Below are positions 48,401-57,121 of a stretch of 64,000 nt of DNA, in pieces (the first letter of the stretch is position 1; every line of letters begins with the position of its first letter). The position numbers were made by a program, and so were the translations under genes. The notes beneath the pieces are model-generated. The model ran no database searches, was not told the DNA's origin, and worked only from the letters and a program-made list of their open reading frames with translations. Source of the DNA: Williamsia sp. 1138 (GTDB lineage Bacteria; Actinomycetota; Actinomycetes; Mycobacteriales; Mycobacteriaceae); the NCBI RefSeq assembly GCF_002095435.2, contig NZ_MJEJ02000054.1, positions 62,001-126,000 of the forward strand, given 5' to 3'.

Positions 48401-49609
48401 GGACTCCAGTTCGCCCTTCCCAGTGGACAGTTCCCGGCCCGACCGGTGGTGGTGGGGATCGATCTCGGCAACGGACGTCAGGTACGGGAGATCCCCGCCG
48501 ATGGCCGAATCACACTCGATCCCCATCTCACCTCGACGATCTCGATCACCGTCCTCGAGAAGGAGGAGGTCCTCGACGTCAACAGCCTCGGGTTCGCTGC
48601 CATCGCGCCGTCGGGGATCTCCGAGATCACCGTCCTGGGCGGCGCGGCGACCCCGCCGGACCCCGACCGACCGATCGAGGTCTCCTGTTTCGACGGACCG
48701 GGTCTGACCATCGCCGGTAGCGTGCAGCGCTTTTCACTGCAGACCACAGCAGCAGTCTTGTCCTCGGGAGCACCGGTCCGTGCACAGGCCTGCGATCAAC
48801 GGCCCGTCGACCTTCCCGCCGGCGAGCAGGAACTCGCGGTCAATCCCGGTCCGGCCTTCACCGTCGCCGGGGTCGAGCTCACGGCAACAGACCTCGGAAA
48901 CGCAAGCGCCGTAGCGGGTGCCCCACCTGCACCGGTGACGGTGAACAGATGGAATGCCACCGATCGCAGCATCACGGTCGCCGACGAAAGCGACGAACGC
49001 GTCCTGATCGTGCCGGAGAGCACCAATCCCGGATGGAAAGCGCATGCGGGGGACGACGAACTGCAGCCCATCGTCGTCAATGGCTGGCAGCAGGGCTGGA
49101 TCGTGCCCGCAGGTTATGCCGGTGCCATCGATCTGACCTTCCCGCTCGACCAGCCCTACCGGTGGGCCATCGGGGGCGGACTCGTCCTGCTGGCCCTCCT
49201 GCTGGTCTGCACGTTCGTCCCGGCCCGTCGAGCGCCGGTGTCGCTGCCGGTGGCCCGCCCGGTCGACGGCCGCGCAGTGATGCCCGTGCTGCTCGCCGCA
49301 GTGGTCTACCTGCTCACCGGTCCGATCGCGCTGGCCGTGGCAACGGTCGTCGCCATCGCCGTCACCGCCGCACCTCTTGTCTTTCGATCACTGCGCGGCA
49401 GGCAGTGGACTCCTGCGCTCGTGGCGTTGTTGATGACCGCTGCCGGATTCGGTCTCGCGGCCGGGCCGTGGCGGTCATCGCTCGGATACAACGGCTGGGA
49501 CTGGTGGGTGCAGCTACCGGCTCTGTTGGCGGTAGTGCTCGTCGCTTGGCACGCGATCAGACTGCCGCGATGGTTGATCCGGGCGAACCTGCGCCGTCGC
49601 CGACGCTGA
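45398..49609 (+). CDS. aftD: Alpha-(1->3)-arabinofuranosyltransferase AftD
   Basis: A very large (about 1,403 residues) membrane glycosyltransferase of the GT-C class, equivalent to Rv0236c, adding arabinofuranose from decaprenyl-phosphate-arabinose to arabinogalactan and lipoarabinomannan. N-terminal membrane helices include the conserved FAQSPG, TKLDLTADPLGFL and QNQAYGYFFPHG stretches; the long periplasmic part has two carbohydrate-binding-like discoidin segments (AAFDGNPNTAWVSRG; AAVDGDPGTTWVARD), and four helices close the protein. No ATG, GTG or TTG gives the first helix. A CTG at 45398 overlapping the previous stop (CTGA), with GGAG seven bases upstream, matches the homologue's length. 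The 3' end overlaps the acyltransferase gene on the other strand by 96 bases. Confidence 0.92.
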   Translation: MTKRGLLCAALWALLASFAQSPGLIAADTKLDLTADPLGFLGRAAHLWSSVAPLGQVQNQAYGYFFPHGAFFAAGDLLSLPPWVTQRLWWALLLWVGFVGFVRLADAVGVGSRWSRIFAAVVFVASPRVLTTIGSISSETLPVMLAPWVLAPVVVALNHTDPRKNLRQLAFQSACALALMGAVNAVATLAAASVAGLWWLLHTPIKGPAARWLRFGGWWALGAAAACLWWVVPLLILSRVSPPFLDYIESSRVTTEWVSLTEVLRGTSAWTPFVSPERVAGASLVTQPVAVLATGLLAAAGLTGLAMRAMPGRGRLITILIVGLLMICLGYPGQLGSPLSESVRVFLDDAGAPLRNVHKWDPLIRIPLALGIAHLLARVPTPDVAGWRTTGRAFAHPERSRPVAAAIVVLVAALATGSMVWTASLSAPGSYSSIPSYWNQTAQWLKDNGADQNRRALAVPGSPFANQTWGLTRDEPLQVLADEPWAVRDAIPLTPPGAIRALDSVQRAIAAGRPLPGLAATLAQQGISYVVVRADLDPSTSRSARPILAHNAIAGSPGMTPVAQFGPEVGPPRIDDVVSDDGLRPTMPAIQIFQVESDVAFPGTRPSTVALNQMPRVSGGPESLASLQNAAALSGEPPMGPVLLQTDARRAGLADVPMIVTDSPTDREVDFGRVDDHSSAIRAPGDPRLTQNAATDYPVDGQPLVQGDWLLDGEPGQLSVSASGSASDATQLGQSAPGSSPAAAFDGNPNTAWVSRGLDSAVGQWLQLDFTRPRERLALDVTVGKALGAGVSTLLITTEAGSTVATRVTAGEPTSVVPPSGPTRWVQIRAIGTDNGTAGNQFAISEIELRDAARARTLPIRHRVVLPELVAGQQIAGWTLAPELPGRDACVPDRDVTRCSGALGLAPEEPGIFGRVLSVPSPVAVTPSITLTANPSEELNRLLTGPDQIVATAPSASTDPRGNAGAAVDGDPGTTWVARDNGDGAERPTIELTLPSPREVDGLQFALPSGQFPARPVVVGIDLGNGRQVREIPADGRITLDPHLTSTISITVLEKEEVLDVNSLGFAAIAPSGISEITVLGGAATPPDPDRPIEVSCFDGPGLTIAGSVQRFSLQTTAAVLSSGAPVRAQACDQRPVDLPAGEQELAVNPGPAFTVAGVELTATDLGNASAVAGAPPAPVTVNRWNATDRSITVADESDERVLIVPESTNPGWKAHAGDDELQPIVVNGWQQGWIVPAGYAGAIDLTFPLDQPYRWAIGGGLVLLALLLVCTFVPARRAPVSLPVARPVDGRAVMPVLLAAVVYLLTGPIALAVATVVAIAVTAAPLVFRSLRGRQWTPALVALLMTAAGFGLAAGPWRSSLGYNGWDWWVQLPALLAVVLVAWHAIRLPRWLIRANLRRRRR

Positions 49610-50743
49610 CGCAGCGCGTTGTTCGGAGCGACGCAGCCACCGCCGCGCCGGATCCTCGATCCACGAGTAGCTCGCCGCCGAGACCCCGATCGTGAGCAAC
49701 AGCGTCAGGCACCAGACCACCATCATCGAACCGGAGAACGGGATGACCCCGGCCAGCGGGAAAACCGCGGCCAGGACCGCGAGATGCCAGATGAAGATGG
49801 CATACGACCACCGGCCCAGGGCCTGCATCGGCGCCGAGTCCAATATCCGGTGAGCCCGGGGTGGTCCCAGAACCAGTGGTCCGAGCAACGCGAACCCGAG
49901 AATCGCACCCAGCACCATCTTGACGGCGAACTGCCAGGGCGCCAGCGGGGCCAGCCCGGTGGGCCCGGCGAGTTCGGTGCAGGACAACGCGAACGCCACC
50001 GCTGCGACGCCCGCCATCAACCAGGGTCGCGACCCCGTCCGCGCGACGACACCCCCGGACCTCGACACCACCAGCTCGGCCAGGATCAGACCGCTGACGA
50101 ACCACGGCAGATGACCCGGTAGCCAGTTCTTGGCCTCGACGCCTGCAGCCAGCGGCAGTGCGTCGGCGACCCAGGCCCACCCCAGGCTGAGCACAGCCGC
50201 AGCGGACAACACCGGTATCCGCCACCGCGCCTGTCGCCCGCGTAACCGCACGAGCAGCCAGGCGAACAGCGGCAGCGCCAGGTAGAAGCTGACCTCGACC
50301 GACAGGCTCCACATCTGGGTCAGCCCTGCCGTCAACGACAGCGGCACGAAAACTTGGGTGAGGGTCAGGTTCGCCAGCCACACGGTGGCGCCGGCGGGCC
50401 GGGCGTCGGGCAGCAACATCAGGACGACGACCACGACCACGACGTACGCGGGCCAGATACGAACGACGCGATGGCGCAGGTAACGGGCCACTCCAGGGGG
50501 CTTGTGCGCGACATCGTGCGCGGCGACCGCATGCGGACGCCACAGCAGGAACCCCGACAGCGCGAAGAAGAGTGCCACCGCCATGTCGAAGCGACCCCAG
50601 ATCGCCCCGAGGACACTGCCGTCCACCGCGCCCGTCTGGAAGGCGACATGGGTGGTCATGACACCGACAGCCGCCAACGCACGCATGCCTTCGAGCGCGG
50701 GCACGAAGGCAGCCGGGGCACCGACCTGCCGCTGGGGACGCAT
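49514..50743 (-). CDS. Membrane acyltransferase, acyltransferase-3 family (Rv0228 type)
   Basis: A 409-residue multi-pass acyltransferase that probably acylates a cell-envelope glycan or lipid. The family start is PALEGMRALAAVGVMTTHVAF, with the histidine at the end of helix 1, followed by ALFFALSGFLLWRP and RYLRHRVVRIWPAY; about ten membrane helices follow. I start it at the ATG at 50743 (MRPQRQVG). A longer open frame extends through the antisense of the next gene and is discarded. The hydrophilic C-terminal tail of about 35 residues is encoded opposite the end of aftD. Confidence 0.87.
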   Translation of the reverse strand: MRPQRQVGAPAAFVPALEGMRALAAVGVMTTHVAFQTGAVDGSVLGAIWGRFDMAVALFFALSGFLLWRPHAVAAHDVAHKPPGVARYLRHRVVRIWPAYVVVVVVVLMLLPDARPAGATVWLANLTLTQVFVPLSLTAGLTQMWSLSVEVSFYLALPLFAWLLVRLRGRQARWRIPVLSAAAVLSLGWAWVADALPLAAGVEAKNWLPGHLPWFVSGLILAELVVSRSGGVVARTGSRPWLMAGVAAVAFALSCTELAGPTGLAPLAPWQFAVKMVLGAILGFALLGPLVLGPPRAHRILDSAPMQALGRWSYAIFIWHLAVLAAVFPLAGVIPFSGSMMVVWCLTLLLTIGVSAASYSWIEDPARRWLRRSEQRAASASATAQVRPDQPSRQSDRVPSDEHYRQQSR

Positions 50744-50890
50744 GGTCAGCCAATGTACCGGCCACGATGGCCGTCGGTCGGACCTCGGTGCCGGGGGCAG
50801 AGCTGAGTGCCCGGCTGCGACGACCTCGGCTGTTAGTCTCGCTTTAACTGCCCGCTGCACCGACTCAAGATCTGAAGGAGTACCCGACGT

Positions 50891-52357
50891 ATGGCAACAG
50901 GGCCTCGGATGTCTGCCAGGGACCTCGCGGGACCGGTCGCCATCTTCTTCGGCGTTCTGCTCATCGTGGTGGCCATCGCGCTTCCCCTCTATTACGTGGG
51001 GACGCTGAAGAAGACGCCCATGGATCTCGACATCACCAGCGTCGCCGACAGCCAAGGTCAGCAGGGCGTGTCCGCCAGTGATGCGCTGCCCGCGAAGATC
51101 TTCAACCGCTGCTCGCTGGACGAGCCGCGGCCGCAGGTGTCGGATGCGAAATTGACCGAACAGCAGCGGGTACTGGTCGTCGACCCCGCCGACGCCAACA
51201 AGGTCACCTTCCAGGCGGGTAACTCCATCCGGATCGACTCGTACACCGACGGTGACGAGACCGTGACCCCACCGGCGCAGGGTGGCGCAAATGATTGCAT
51301 GACAGCACTTCTCACCGCGACCCGCGACCGGATCACCACCAACCGCACCACCGCCGAGCCGCAGATCAGCGGCGGCGGACAGTCCGAGGTCCAGGTCGAC
51401 GCGGGCGAGAACAGCGTCAGCCTCCCCGACCGCCAGGGACTGCAGTACCGCTTCCCGTTCGGTGTCGACAAGGGCAAGACCTACACCTACTTCGACCTGC
51501 CGAGCCGCACCACGAATCCGTTGCAGTTCGTCGACGAGACCGAGATCAACGGCATCAACACCTATCACTTCACCCAGGAGGTCCCGGAGACCGACCTGAG
51601 CACTCTGACCGACGCCAACGACCAACAACTCGCCGGCACCTCGATCGATCAGCCCGCAGGCTGGTACGGCGGATTCGAGGGATACCGCAACAACGAGCGG
51701 TTGCCGGCCTCGCTGATCCAGACCACGACCCGCGACCTCTACGTCGATCCGGTCAGCGGCACCATCATCAACGATCGCGAACACATCAAGCAGGAGTTCA
51801 AGCTCAACGTCAGCGAGGACTCGCCGCAGGCCATGCTCGACTACCGGCTGACCGCCCTGGACGTCGTCTTCTCCTACACCCAGAGCACGCAGGAACAACT
51901 GGCCACGGACGCGAAGGATCTCGGCAGCCCGATCAAGCTGTGGGGTCGCTGGATCCCGATCGGGGTCGGCATCCTCGGAGTGGTCCTGCTCGCCGCAGGC
52001 GTGTGGCTGTTGCTCCGCGGCCCGGGCACACCTGCCCCGGCGTCGGGTTCGCCCTACGCCCCGGCCGATCCTGACGAGCAGCAGCGGACCGATCTGATCA
52101 AGCAGTACCGGGGTGGGGACCAGGGCAACAGCCCTCCTCCCGCGCCGCCCTACGATCCGGATCAGACGCGTCAGATCCCGGCCGTGCGAGACAACCGCGG
52201 CGACGGCTTCGCCGAGGTAGGCGACCAGTATCCCTACCTCGATCAGCAGAGCATCGGACAGCAGGACCAGCCGCCGGTCCGCGATCCGGGTTGGACTGTG
52301 CCAGAACAGGATCCGCCTCGCGACGGCCCGAACGAAGAGCCCTGGCGCCGTCCCTGA
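50891..52357 (+). CDS. DUF3068 (PorA-family) envelope protein, Rv0227c type
   Basis: A 488-residue envelope protein with one N-terminal membrane anchor (residues about 15-36), a large extracytoplasmic domain with conserved YRFPFGVDKGKTYTYFD and GGFEGYR stretches, a second helix near residue 360 (GVGILGVVLLAAGVWLLL) and a Pro/Asp/Gln-rich cytoplasmic tail longer than in mycobacteria. AAGGAG lies 12 bases before the ATG. It diverges from the acyltransferase gene. Databases name the family porin PorA-like, but function is not established. Confidence 0.85.
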   Translation: MATGPRMSARDLAGPVAIFFGVLLIVVAIALPLYYVGTLKKTPMDLDITSVADSQGQQGVSASDALPAKIFNRCSLDEPRPQVSDAKLTEQQRVLVVDPADANKVTFQAGNSIRIDSYTDGDETVTPPAQGGANDCMTALLTATRDRITTNRTTAEPQISGGGQSEVQVDAGENSVSLPDRQGLQYRFPFGVDKGKTYTYFDLPSRTTNPLQFVDETEINGINTYHFTQEVPETDLSTLTDANDQQLAGTSIDQPAGWYGGFEGYRNNERLPASLIQTTTRDLYVDPVSGTIINDREHIKQEFKLNVSEDSPQAMLDYRLTALDVVFSYTQSTQEQLATDAKDLGSPIKLWGRWIPIGVGILGVVLLAAGVWLLLRGPGTPAPASGSPYAPADPDEQQRTDLIKQYRGGDQGNSPPPAPPYDPDQTRQIPAVRDNRGDGFAEVGDQYPYLDQQSIGQQDQPPVRDPGWTVPEQDPPRDGPNEEPWRRP

Positions 52358-52367
52358 CCAGCTCTCA

Positions 52368-52442
52368 CGCAAACCCACCCATTCCGGTCAAATCCAGGGG
52401 TCTCCGACCCTTGGGTGTGACCAGAACGGGTGGGTTTGTGCG
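52368..52442. terminator. Nested palindrome between convergent genes
   Basis: Outer arms at 52368-52390 and 52418-52442 pair almost completely around AAACCCACCC, and an inner stem (CCAGGGGTC with GACCCTTGG) fills the loop. It occupies the 93-base gap between the DUF3068 and LLM genes. No T-tract. Confidence 0.75.
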
Positions 52443-52450
52443 TTGAAGAG

Positions 52451-53434
52451 CTAGTTCACCAACGGGGCCAACGCTTTACCCGCGAGCGTGATGTTTCCCG
52501 GTTCGTGCCCGTTGTGCAGCATGTTGATGGTGAGACCGTCGATACCGACGTCCAGAACACGCGCCTTGATGTCGGCGGCGACCTCGTCGGGCGAACCGAC
52601 GAAGAACCGTTCGGTGGCCTTTGCCCAGTCGCCGGCACTGACCGCGTCGCGATCGACGCCGTTCGCGCGCATCCGCCTGACCACCTCGGCGCGGGCCTTG
52701 TCACCGTCGGCGTCGAGGAACACCGTCGCCAGGAAGCTGGTCTTGATCGTCGACCGGTCCCGGCCAGCCTCCTCGCAGCGCTTGGCGAGGGCCTCGAGTT
52801 TGCGCGGCAGTTCGCTGGGGGCCGCGATCACGTTGAGGTGCTGGGCGTAACGCGCAGCCATACCGAAGGTCTTCTTCTCGCCGCCACCACCGAGCATGAT
52901 CGGAAGGTCGGTCCGAAACTGCGGATTGTTGCGGGTTCCGTGCGCCTGGTACCACTTGCCGGCGAGTTCGGGTTTCTTGCCGCGCAGCATCGGCTCGATG
53001 ATCTGCAGGGCCTCTTCGAGTCGTTCGAAACGCTCGGTGAAGGTGCCGAACTCGTAGCCCATCTCGTCGTGCTCGAGCTCGAACCAGCCGGCGCCGAGGC
53101 CGAGGATCGCGCGGCCACCACTGACCACGTCGAGTGTGGTGATGGTCTTGGCCAGCATCGCGGGGTTGCGATAGGTGTTGCCGGTGACCAGGGTCGAGAG
53201 GTTGATGGTCGCGGTCGCGGTCGCGAGCGCTCCGAGCGCCGTGTACGCCTCGAGCATCGGCTCGTCCGGGGACCCGATACCGGGCAATTGGTAAAAATGG
53301 TCCATCACCAGAACCGTGTCGAACCCGGCACTTTCGGCTTCTTGGGCCTGGGCGATCACGGTCGGGAAGAGGTCGGCGACCTTGCCGCCGGGATAGGAGA
53401 AATTGGGGATCTGATAACCGAGACGAATGCTCAT
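52451..53434 (-). CDS. F420-dependent LLM-class oxidoreductase
   Basis: A 327-residue bacterial luciferase-like TIM barrel of the coenzyme F420-dependent type. Visible features are the N-terminal RLGYQIPNFSYPGG, the DHFYQLPG loop, LVTGNTYRNPAMLAKTITTLDVVSGGRAILGLGAGWFE, typical of F420-binding members, and IMLGGGGEKKT. Substrate unknown. The start at 53434 overlaps the flippase stop as ATGA; a much longer open frame upstream is antisense noise. Last gene of a three-gene operon with the DMT exporter and flippase. Confidence 0.9.
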   Translation of the reverse strand: MSIRLGYQIPNFSYPGGKVADLFPTVIAQAQEAESAGFDTVLVMDHFYQLPGIGSPDEPMLEAYTALGALATATATINLSTLVTGNTYRNPAMLAKTITTLDVVSGGRAILGLGAGWFELEHDEMGYEFGTFTERFERLEEALQIIEPMLRGKKPELAGKWYQAHGTRNNPQFRTDLPIMLGGGGEKKTFGMAARYAQHLNVIAAPSELPRKLEALAKRCEEAGRDRSTIKTSFLATVFLDADGDKARAEVVRRMRANGVDRDAVSAGDWAKATERFFVGSPDEVAADIKARVLDVGIDGLTINMLHNGHEPGNITLAGKALAPLVN

Positions 53435-54645
53435 GCGTCCACAGTACGACTGCCCGAGACCCGGCGACCCGTCGTCGATGTGCTGAACCTCAGGGCGACG
53501 AGCGTCAGTGCGGTGCCCACGACCGCACACCCTGCCGCGGTCAGTGCCAGCGTGGTGATGCTGTGCGCCCAGGCCACGATGATCACGACCTCGACGACGA
53601 GAACCAGCCAACTCAGGGCCGCGACCAGGGTCTGGTCCCGTGCGATCGCCGCGAGCAGACCGACCTGCAGGATCGACAGCGCGCTGCCGGTGAGCGCGAA
53701 GATCCATAGGATCGGGACCACCGCCCGGTATTCGTCGCCGACCAGTACCGGGGCGAGCGGCGCGACGATCGCGGCACCGCCGACCACGACCACCGCGATC
53801 GCGAGCAACCAGCCGACGGCGGTTCGCAGCGCCGCCGACGACCGGGCACTGTCTGCGAACTGCGGGAACAACACCACGCCGATGGCCTGCGGCAGCCAGA
53901 ACGCGGCCTTTGTCGCGATGGTCCCCAGCGCGTAGACGCCGGCGTCCTGTTCTCCCAGGACCGGTCGCGAGAGCAGCAGATCCACCGACGACAGCGCGAT
54001 CAGGACGAGCTGCACCTGCGAGGCCCGCAGCACCAACGTCAGCGCGAGGGCCCGAGCACCTGGGTGGTGGGCCGGCTCCGACCCGGTCCGCGACACGGCG
54101 ATCCACACGCCGGCTGCTGACGCCGCGGCGCCCACGGCGGTTGCAGCAAGGGCGCCCGCCGCACCGCCACCGGCTGCGACGACCACGATCCCGGGCACCG
54201 TACGCGCGACGCCGACCCCGGCCAGCACCCAGGACAGCAACGAGAACTGTTGCCGACCTTGCAGAATCCCTTGCCCGGCGGCGATCAGGACGAGCAGCGG
54301 TGCCGTCGCGAACGCGGCAACGGTCGCCGCCAGGCCGGTGTCGGCGATCCACATCACGATCGGAACCGCGATCACCGCGGCCACCAGCACGGCGGCCGCT
54401 GTCCGGATCGTGATCGACACCAGATCGGCGACCGGACGACCACGCACGACCTCCCGCGCGATCACCACCTGCAGAGCCAACGCCGGGACCCCGAGGACCA
54501 GCATCGTCTGCAGTAGGACGGCGAACTCGCCGTAGGAGCTCTCGCTGAGCCACCGGGCCGCGGGCAGATGGATGAGGTAGCCGCAGATGTTGGCGACCAT
54601 GGTGCCGGCGGCGACACCGCCCACGCCCGCCATCACCCTCGCCAT
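53431..54645 (-). CDS. Polysaccharide-type flippase (MATE/MVF-like membrane protein)
   Basis: A 404-residue protein with about 12 predicted membrane helices of the oligosaccharide-flippase superfamily, including ARWLSESSYGEFAVLLQTMLVLG near the start and LSSVDLLLSRPVLGEQDAGVYALGTIATKAAFWLPQAIGVVLFPQF, the pattern seen in Wzx-like proteins. It probably flips a lipid-linked glycan. The ATG at 54645 lies five bases after the DMT gene stop. Longer frames upstream run through the DMT gene and are rejected. Confidence 0.82.
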   Translation of the reverse strand: MARVMAGVGGVAAGTMVANICGYLIHLPAARWLSESSYGEFAVLLQTMLVLGVPALALQVVIAREVVRGRPVADLVSITIRTAAAVLVAAVIAVPIVMWIADTGLAATVAAFATAPLLVLIAAGQGILQGRQQFSLLSWVLAGVGVARTVPGIVVVAAGGGAAGALAATAVGAAASAAGVWIAVSRTGSEPAHHPGARALALTLVLRASQVQLVLIALSSVDLLLSRPVLGEQDAGVYALGTIATKAAFWLPQAIGVVLFPQFADSARSSAALRTAVGWLLAIAVVVVGGAAIVAPLAPVLVGDEYRAVVPILWIFALTGSALSILQVGLLAAIARDQTLVAALSWLVLVVEVVIIVAWAHSITTLALTAAGCAVVGTALTLVALRFSTSTTGRRVSGSRTVDA

Positions 54646-54650
54646 GGCGC

Positions 54651-55685
54651 TCAGTGTCTCAGGGGCAGTGCCGGCTGTAGCTGAGGGAGGGTGTCGGCGT
54701 CGCCCGGGAGGCGGTTGTCCTCCTCCGTCGGGGCAGGCGCGGCCGTTGTACGGAACCGGGCGCGCTGGGCAGCCCAGACCAGCAGTCCGAGCGTCACCCC
54801 GACCACATAGATCCACGGATCGGGGCGTTCCCCGAGCAGCAGCGCCGACCACACGATCGTCATCAGCGGCTGGATCTGTTGGATCTGACCGACCCGCGCG
54901 ATCCCGCCGCGCGCCAGCCCGCCGTACCAGGCGAAGAACCCCAGGAATTGCGAGATGACGGTGACATAGACCATCCCGGCGATGACCGATCCGGTGAACT
55001 CGTAGCTGCCGCTCATCCCGAGCAGGATCGACACCGGTATCGACACCGGCAGCAGCAGGACCAGTGCCCACGACACGCTCTGGGCCCCACCGATCTGCTT
55101 GGCCTGCGCCCCTCCGACCGCGTATCCGAAGCCGGCGCTGACGGTAGCCAGGACCATCCAGAGATGTCCCCACTCCAGCGTGAATCCGGAGAATCCGGAC
55201 GGGCTCGTGCTGAGCAGGTAGGCGACCAGCACCAGCGCTCCCGCCCCGGTGGCCAGCCAGAACATCCACGGCAGGCGCTCACCTGCGAGGAGGGAGGCGA
55301 AGGTCGCGGTGAGCGCCGGGAGCAGACCGAGTACTACGGCGCCGGCCGACGCGTCGATGGTCTCCAGAGCCAACGACGAGAACAGCGGGAATCCGATCAC
55401 GACGCCGAAGCCGGAGCAGAGCAGTGCGCCGAGGTTTCGCCGGGAGGGGATGGTCGGACGCACCATCAGCAGGTAACCCAGCGCGAGCAGTCCGGCGAGT
55501 GCCGCCCGCCACGCGGTGATCGAGTACGAATCGATTCCGGCGACCGCCAGTTTGTTGGCCGGAAGCGAGAAGCTGAAGGCCAGTACACCGAGTCCGCCGA
55601 GCAGGATGCCTGCACGGGCGGCCATCCTGCGGCGACCGTTATCTGCTATCCGAGAAACGGTGGAACTGTTATCGTTGGCGCTCAT
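54651..55685 (-). CDS. DMT-superfamily transporter (EamA type)
   Basis: A membrane transporter of about 344 residues with ten predicted helices and two EamA repeats (AGILLGGLGVLAFSFSLPANKLAV in the first; YVTVISQFLGFFAWYGGLARGGIARVGQIQQIQPLMTIVWSALLLGERP in the second). Such proteins export amino acids or metabolites. The ATG at 55685 overlaps the start of the divergent MocR gene; an in-frame ATG at 55623 (MAARAG) just before the first helix is an alternative. Divergence from a MocR regulator suggests that regulator controls it. Confidence 0.85.
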   Translation of the reverse strand: MSANDNSSTVSRIADNGRRRMAARAGILLGGLGVLAFSFSLPANKLAVAGIDSYSITAWRAALAGLLALGYLLMVRPTIPSRRNLGALLCSGFGVVIGFPLFSSLALETIDASAGAVVLGLLPALTATFASLLAGERLPWMFWLATGAGALVLVAYLLSTSPSGFSGFTLEWGHLWMVLATVSAGFGYAVGGAQAKQIGGAQSVSWALVLLLPVSIPVSILLGMSGSYEFTGSVIAGMVYVTVISQFLGFFAWYGGLARGGIARVGQIQQIQPLMTIVWSALLLGERPDPWIYVVGVTLGLLVWAAQRARFRTTAAPAPTEEDNRLPGDADTLPQLQPALPLRH

Positions 55686-55692
55686 GGATAAC
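55638..55692. promoter_or_regulatory. Candidate MocR operator: three GTTATC half-sites
   Basis: GTTATC occurs at 55638 and 55668 (30 bases apart) and inverted as GATAAC at 55687, all around the overlapping divergent starts of the DMT and MocR genes. TATCGTT and AACGATA form the inner inverted repeat. MocR proteins commonly bind such spaced repeats. Confidence 0.5.
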
Positions 55693-57072
55693 GATAGCGG
55701 AGTAACAGTGCTTCGCGAAAGCCTGCGCTCGCTGATATCGGAGAGCATCTCGGGAACCCGACTTCCGTCGGTGCGCCTCTTGCAGGAACAGCACCGGGTC
55801 TCCCCGAACTCGATTCAGCGCGTGCTGTCCGAGTTCGCGGCCGAGGGGTTGGTCGACGTACGTCCGGGCGCCGGGTCCTTCGTCGCTGCGCCACCTGCCC
55901 CGCCGGTCCCGGCGGACACGTCCTGGCAGGAGTCGGTGCTCGGCTCCCGCATCCCACCCGAATTGTCGCGGACTCTGGACCTCTGGCGGACCCCGGGTTC
56001 GGACGTCATCCGTCTCAAGGGCGGATACCTCGACGACGAGTTGCTGCCGACGGCTGCACTGAACGCCGCGATGTCGCGGGCCCTCAAGCGGTCGAAGAGC
56101 TGGGGCAGATACCCCTTGGAGGGCAGCCCCGAACTCCGGCGCTGGTTCGCGTCCGAGATCGACGGCATCCATGCCTCGGAGGTGATCGTGACCGCGGGCG
56201 GGCAGAGCGCGTTGTCGATCGCCATCCGCGCACTGGTCCGGCCGGGCGAACCGGTGATCGTCGAAAGCCCCACGTATACAGGCACCGTCGCCATCGCCCG
56301 CAGCCACGGCGCAGAGGTCATTCCCGTCCCGATGGACGAACGGGGCATCCGCACGGACCTGCTCGCCGACGCCATCGCGCGGACCGGCAGCCGATTGCTG
56401 GTGGTGCAACCGGCGTTCTCGAATCCCAGCGGTGTCACGCTGTCCCACTCGCGACGCGACGACATTCTCGAACTGGCGCACAAACATTCGATGTTCGTGA
56501 TCGAGGACGACTACGCCCGCTATCTCGGTATCGACCGGACACCGCCGCCCCCGTTGACATCCCGTGATCCGAACGGCCACATCGTCCACATCCGTTCGCT
56601 GAGCAAGCCGGTCGGGCCGGGCATGCGCGTGGCCGCCCTGTGCGCGCGGGGCCCGGCGCTCGCGCGTTTGCGCGCGGCCAAGACCCTCGACGACTTCTAC
56701 GTCGCGGGTCCGGTGCAAGAAGCTGCCGTGGAGTTCCTGAACTCACCGGCCTGGCCGCGGCACAACCGGCACGTCAGTCGCGCGCTCGGAGAACGGCGAG
56801 ATGCCCTGGTGGGCGCGCTGCGCCGCTTGATCCCGCAGGTGGAGATCCCGGCGATCCCGCACGGCGGCATGCATCTGTGGGTGAGGTTGCCCGCAGGATT
56901 GGACGACCGCGACGTCGCGGCCGCAGGTAGTGCCGAAGGTGTGCTGATCGGCGAAGGCGCCCCATGGTTTCCATCCGAGTCCGACCACTCGCACCTACGA
57001 CTGACTTTCGGCGAAACCCCGGTCCCGATGATCCACGAAGCAGTCACCCGCCTCGCGCGCGTGCTGTGTTGA
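55684..57072 (+). CDS. MocR-type GntR regulator fused to an aminotransferase-like domain
   Basis: A 462-residue PLP-dependent regulator. The N-terminal GntR winged helix (residues about 8-70) contains GTRLPSVRLLQEQHRVSPNSIQRVLSEFAAEGLV. The rest is a fold-type I aminotransferase domain with FSNPSGVTLS, EDDYARYL and the PLP lysine in HIRSLSKPVGPGMRVA. Such proteins sense PLP or amino-acid derivatives and control transporters or PLP metabolism. It diverges from the DMT exporter with starts that overlap by two bases, so that gene is the likely target. Confidence 0.88.
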   Translation: MDNDSGVTVLRESLRSLISESISGTRLPSVRLLQEQHRVSPNSIQRVLSEFAAEGLVDVRPGAGSFVAAPPAPPVPADTSWQESVLGSRIPPELSRTLDLWRTPGSDVIRLKGGYLDDELLPTAALNAAMSRALKRSKSWGRYPLEGSPELRRWFASEIDGIHASEVIVTAGGQSALSIAIRALVRPGEPVIVESPTYTGTVAIARSHGAEVIPVPMDERGIRTDLLADAIARTGSRLLVVQPAFSNPSGVTLSHSRRDDILELAHKHSMFVIEDDYARYLGIDRTPPPPLTSRDPNGHIVHIRSLSKPVGPGMRVAALCARGPALARLRAAKTLDDFYVAGPVQEAAVEFLNSPAWPRHNRHVSRALGERRDALVGALRRLIPQVEIPAIPHGGMHLWVRLPAGLDDRDVAAAGSAEGVLIGEGAPWFPSESDHSHLRLTFGETPVPMIHEAVTRLARVLC

Positions 57073-57121
57073 ATTTGCTCGCTCCGCTCGCGGGGTCGCC
57101 CGACCGTTGCGGCAACCCCGC

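Noticed and set aside
50744-52378. N-terminal extension of the acyltransferase frame through the DUF3068 gene
   Set aside because: The extension is antisense to a well-supported gene; the family start lies just after the ATG at 50743.
53435-54553. Extension of the LLM oxidoreductase frame upstream
   Set aside because: It runs in another frame through the flippase gene and is Arg-rich noise; MSIRLGYQIPNF is the normal family N-terminus.
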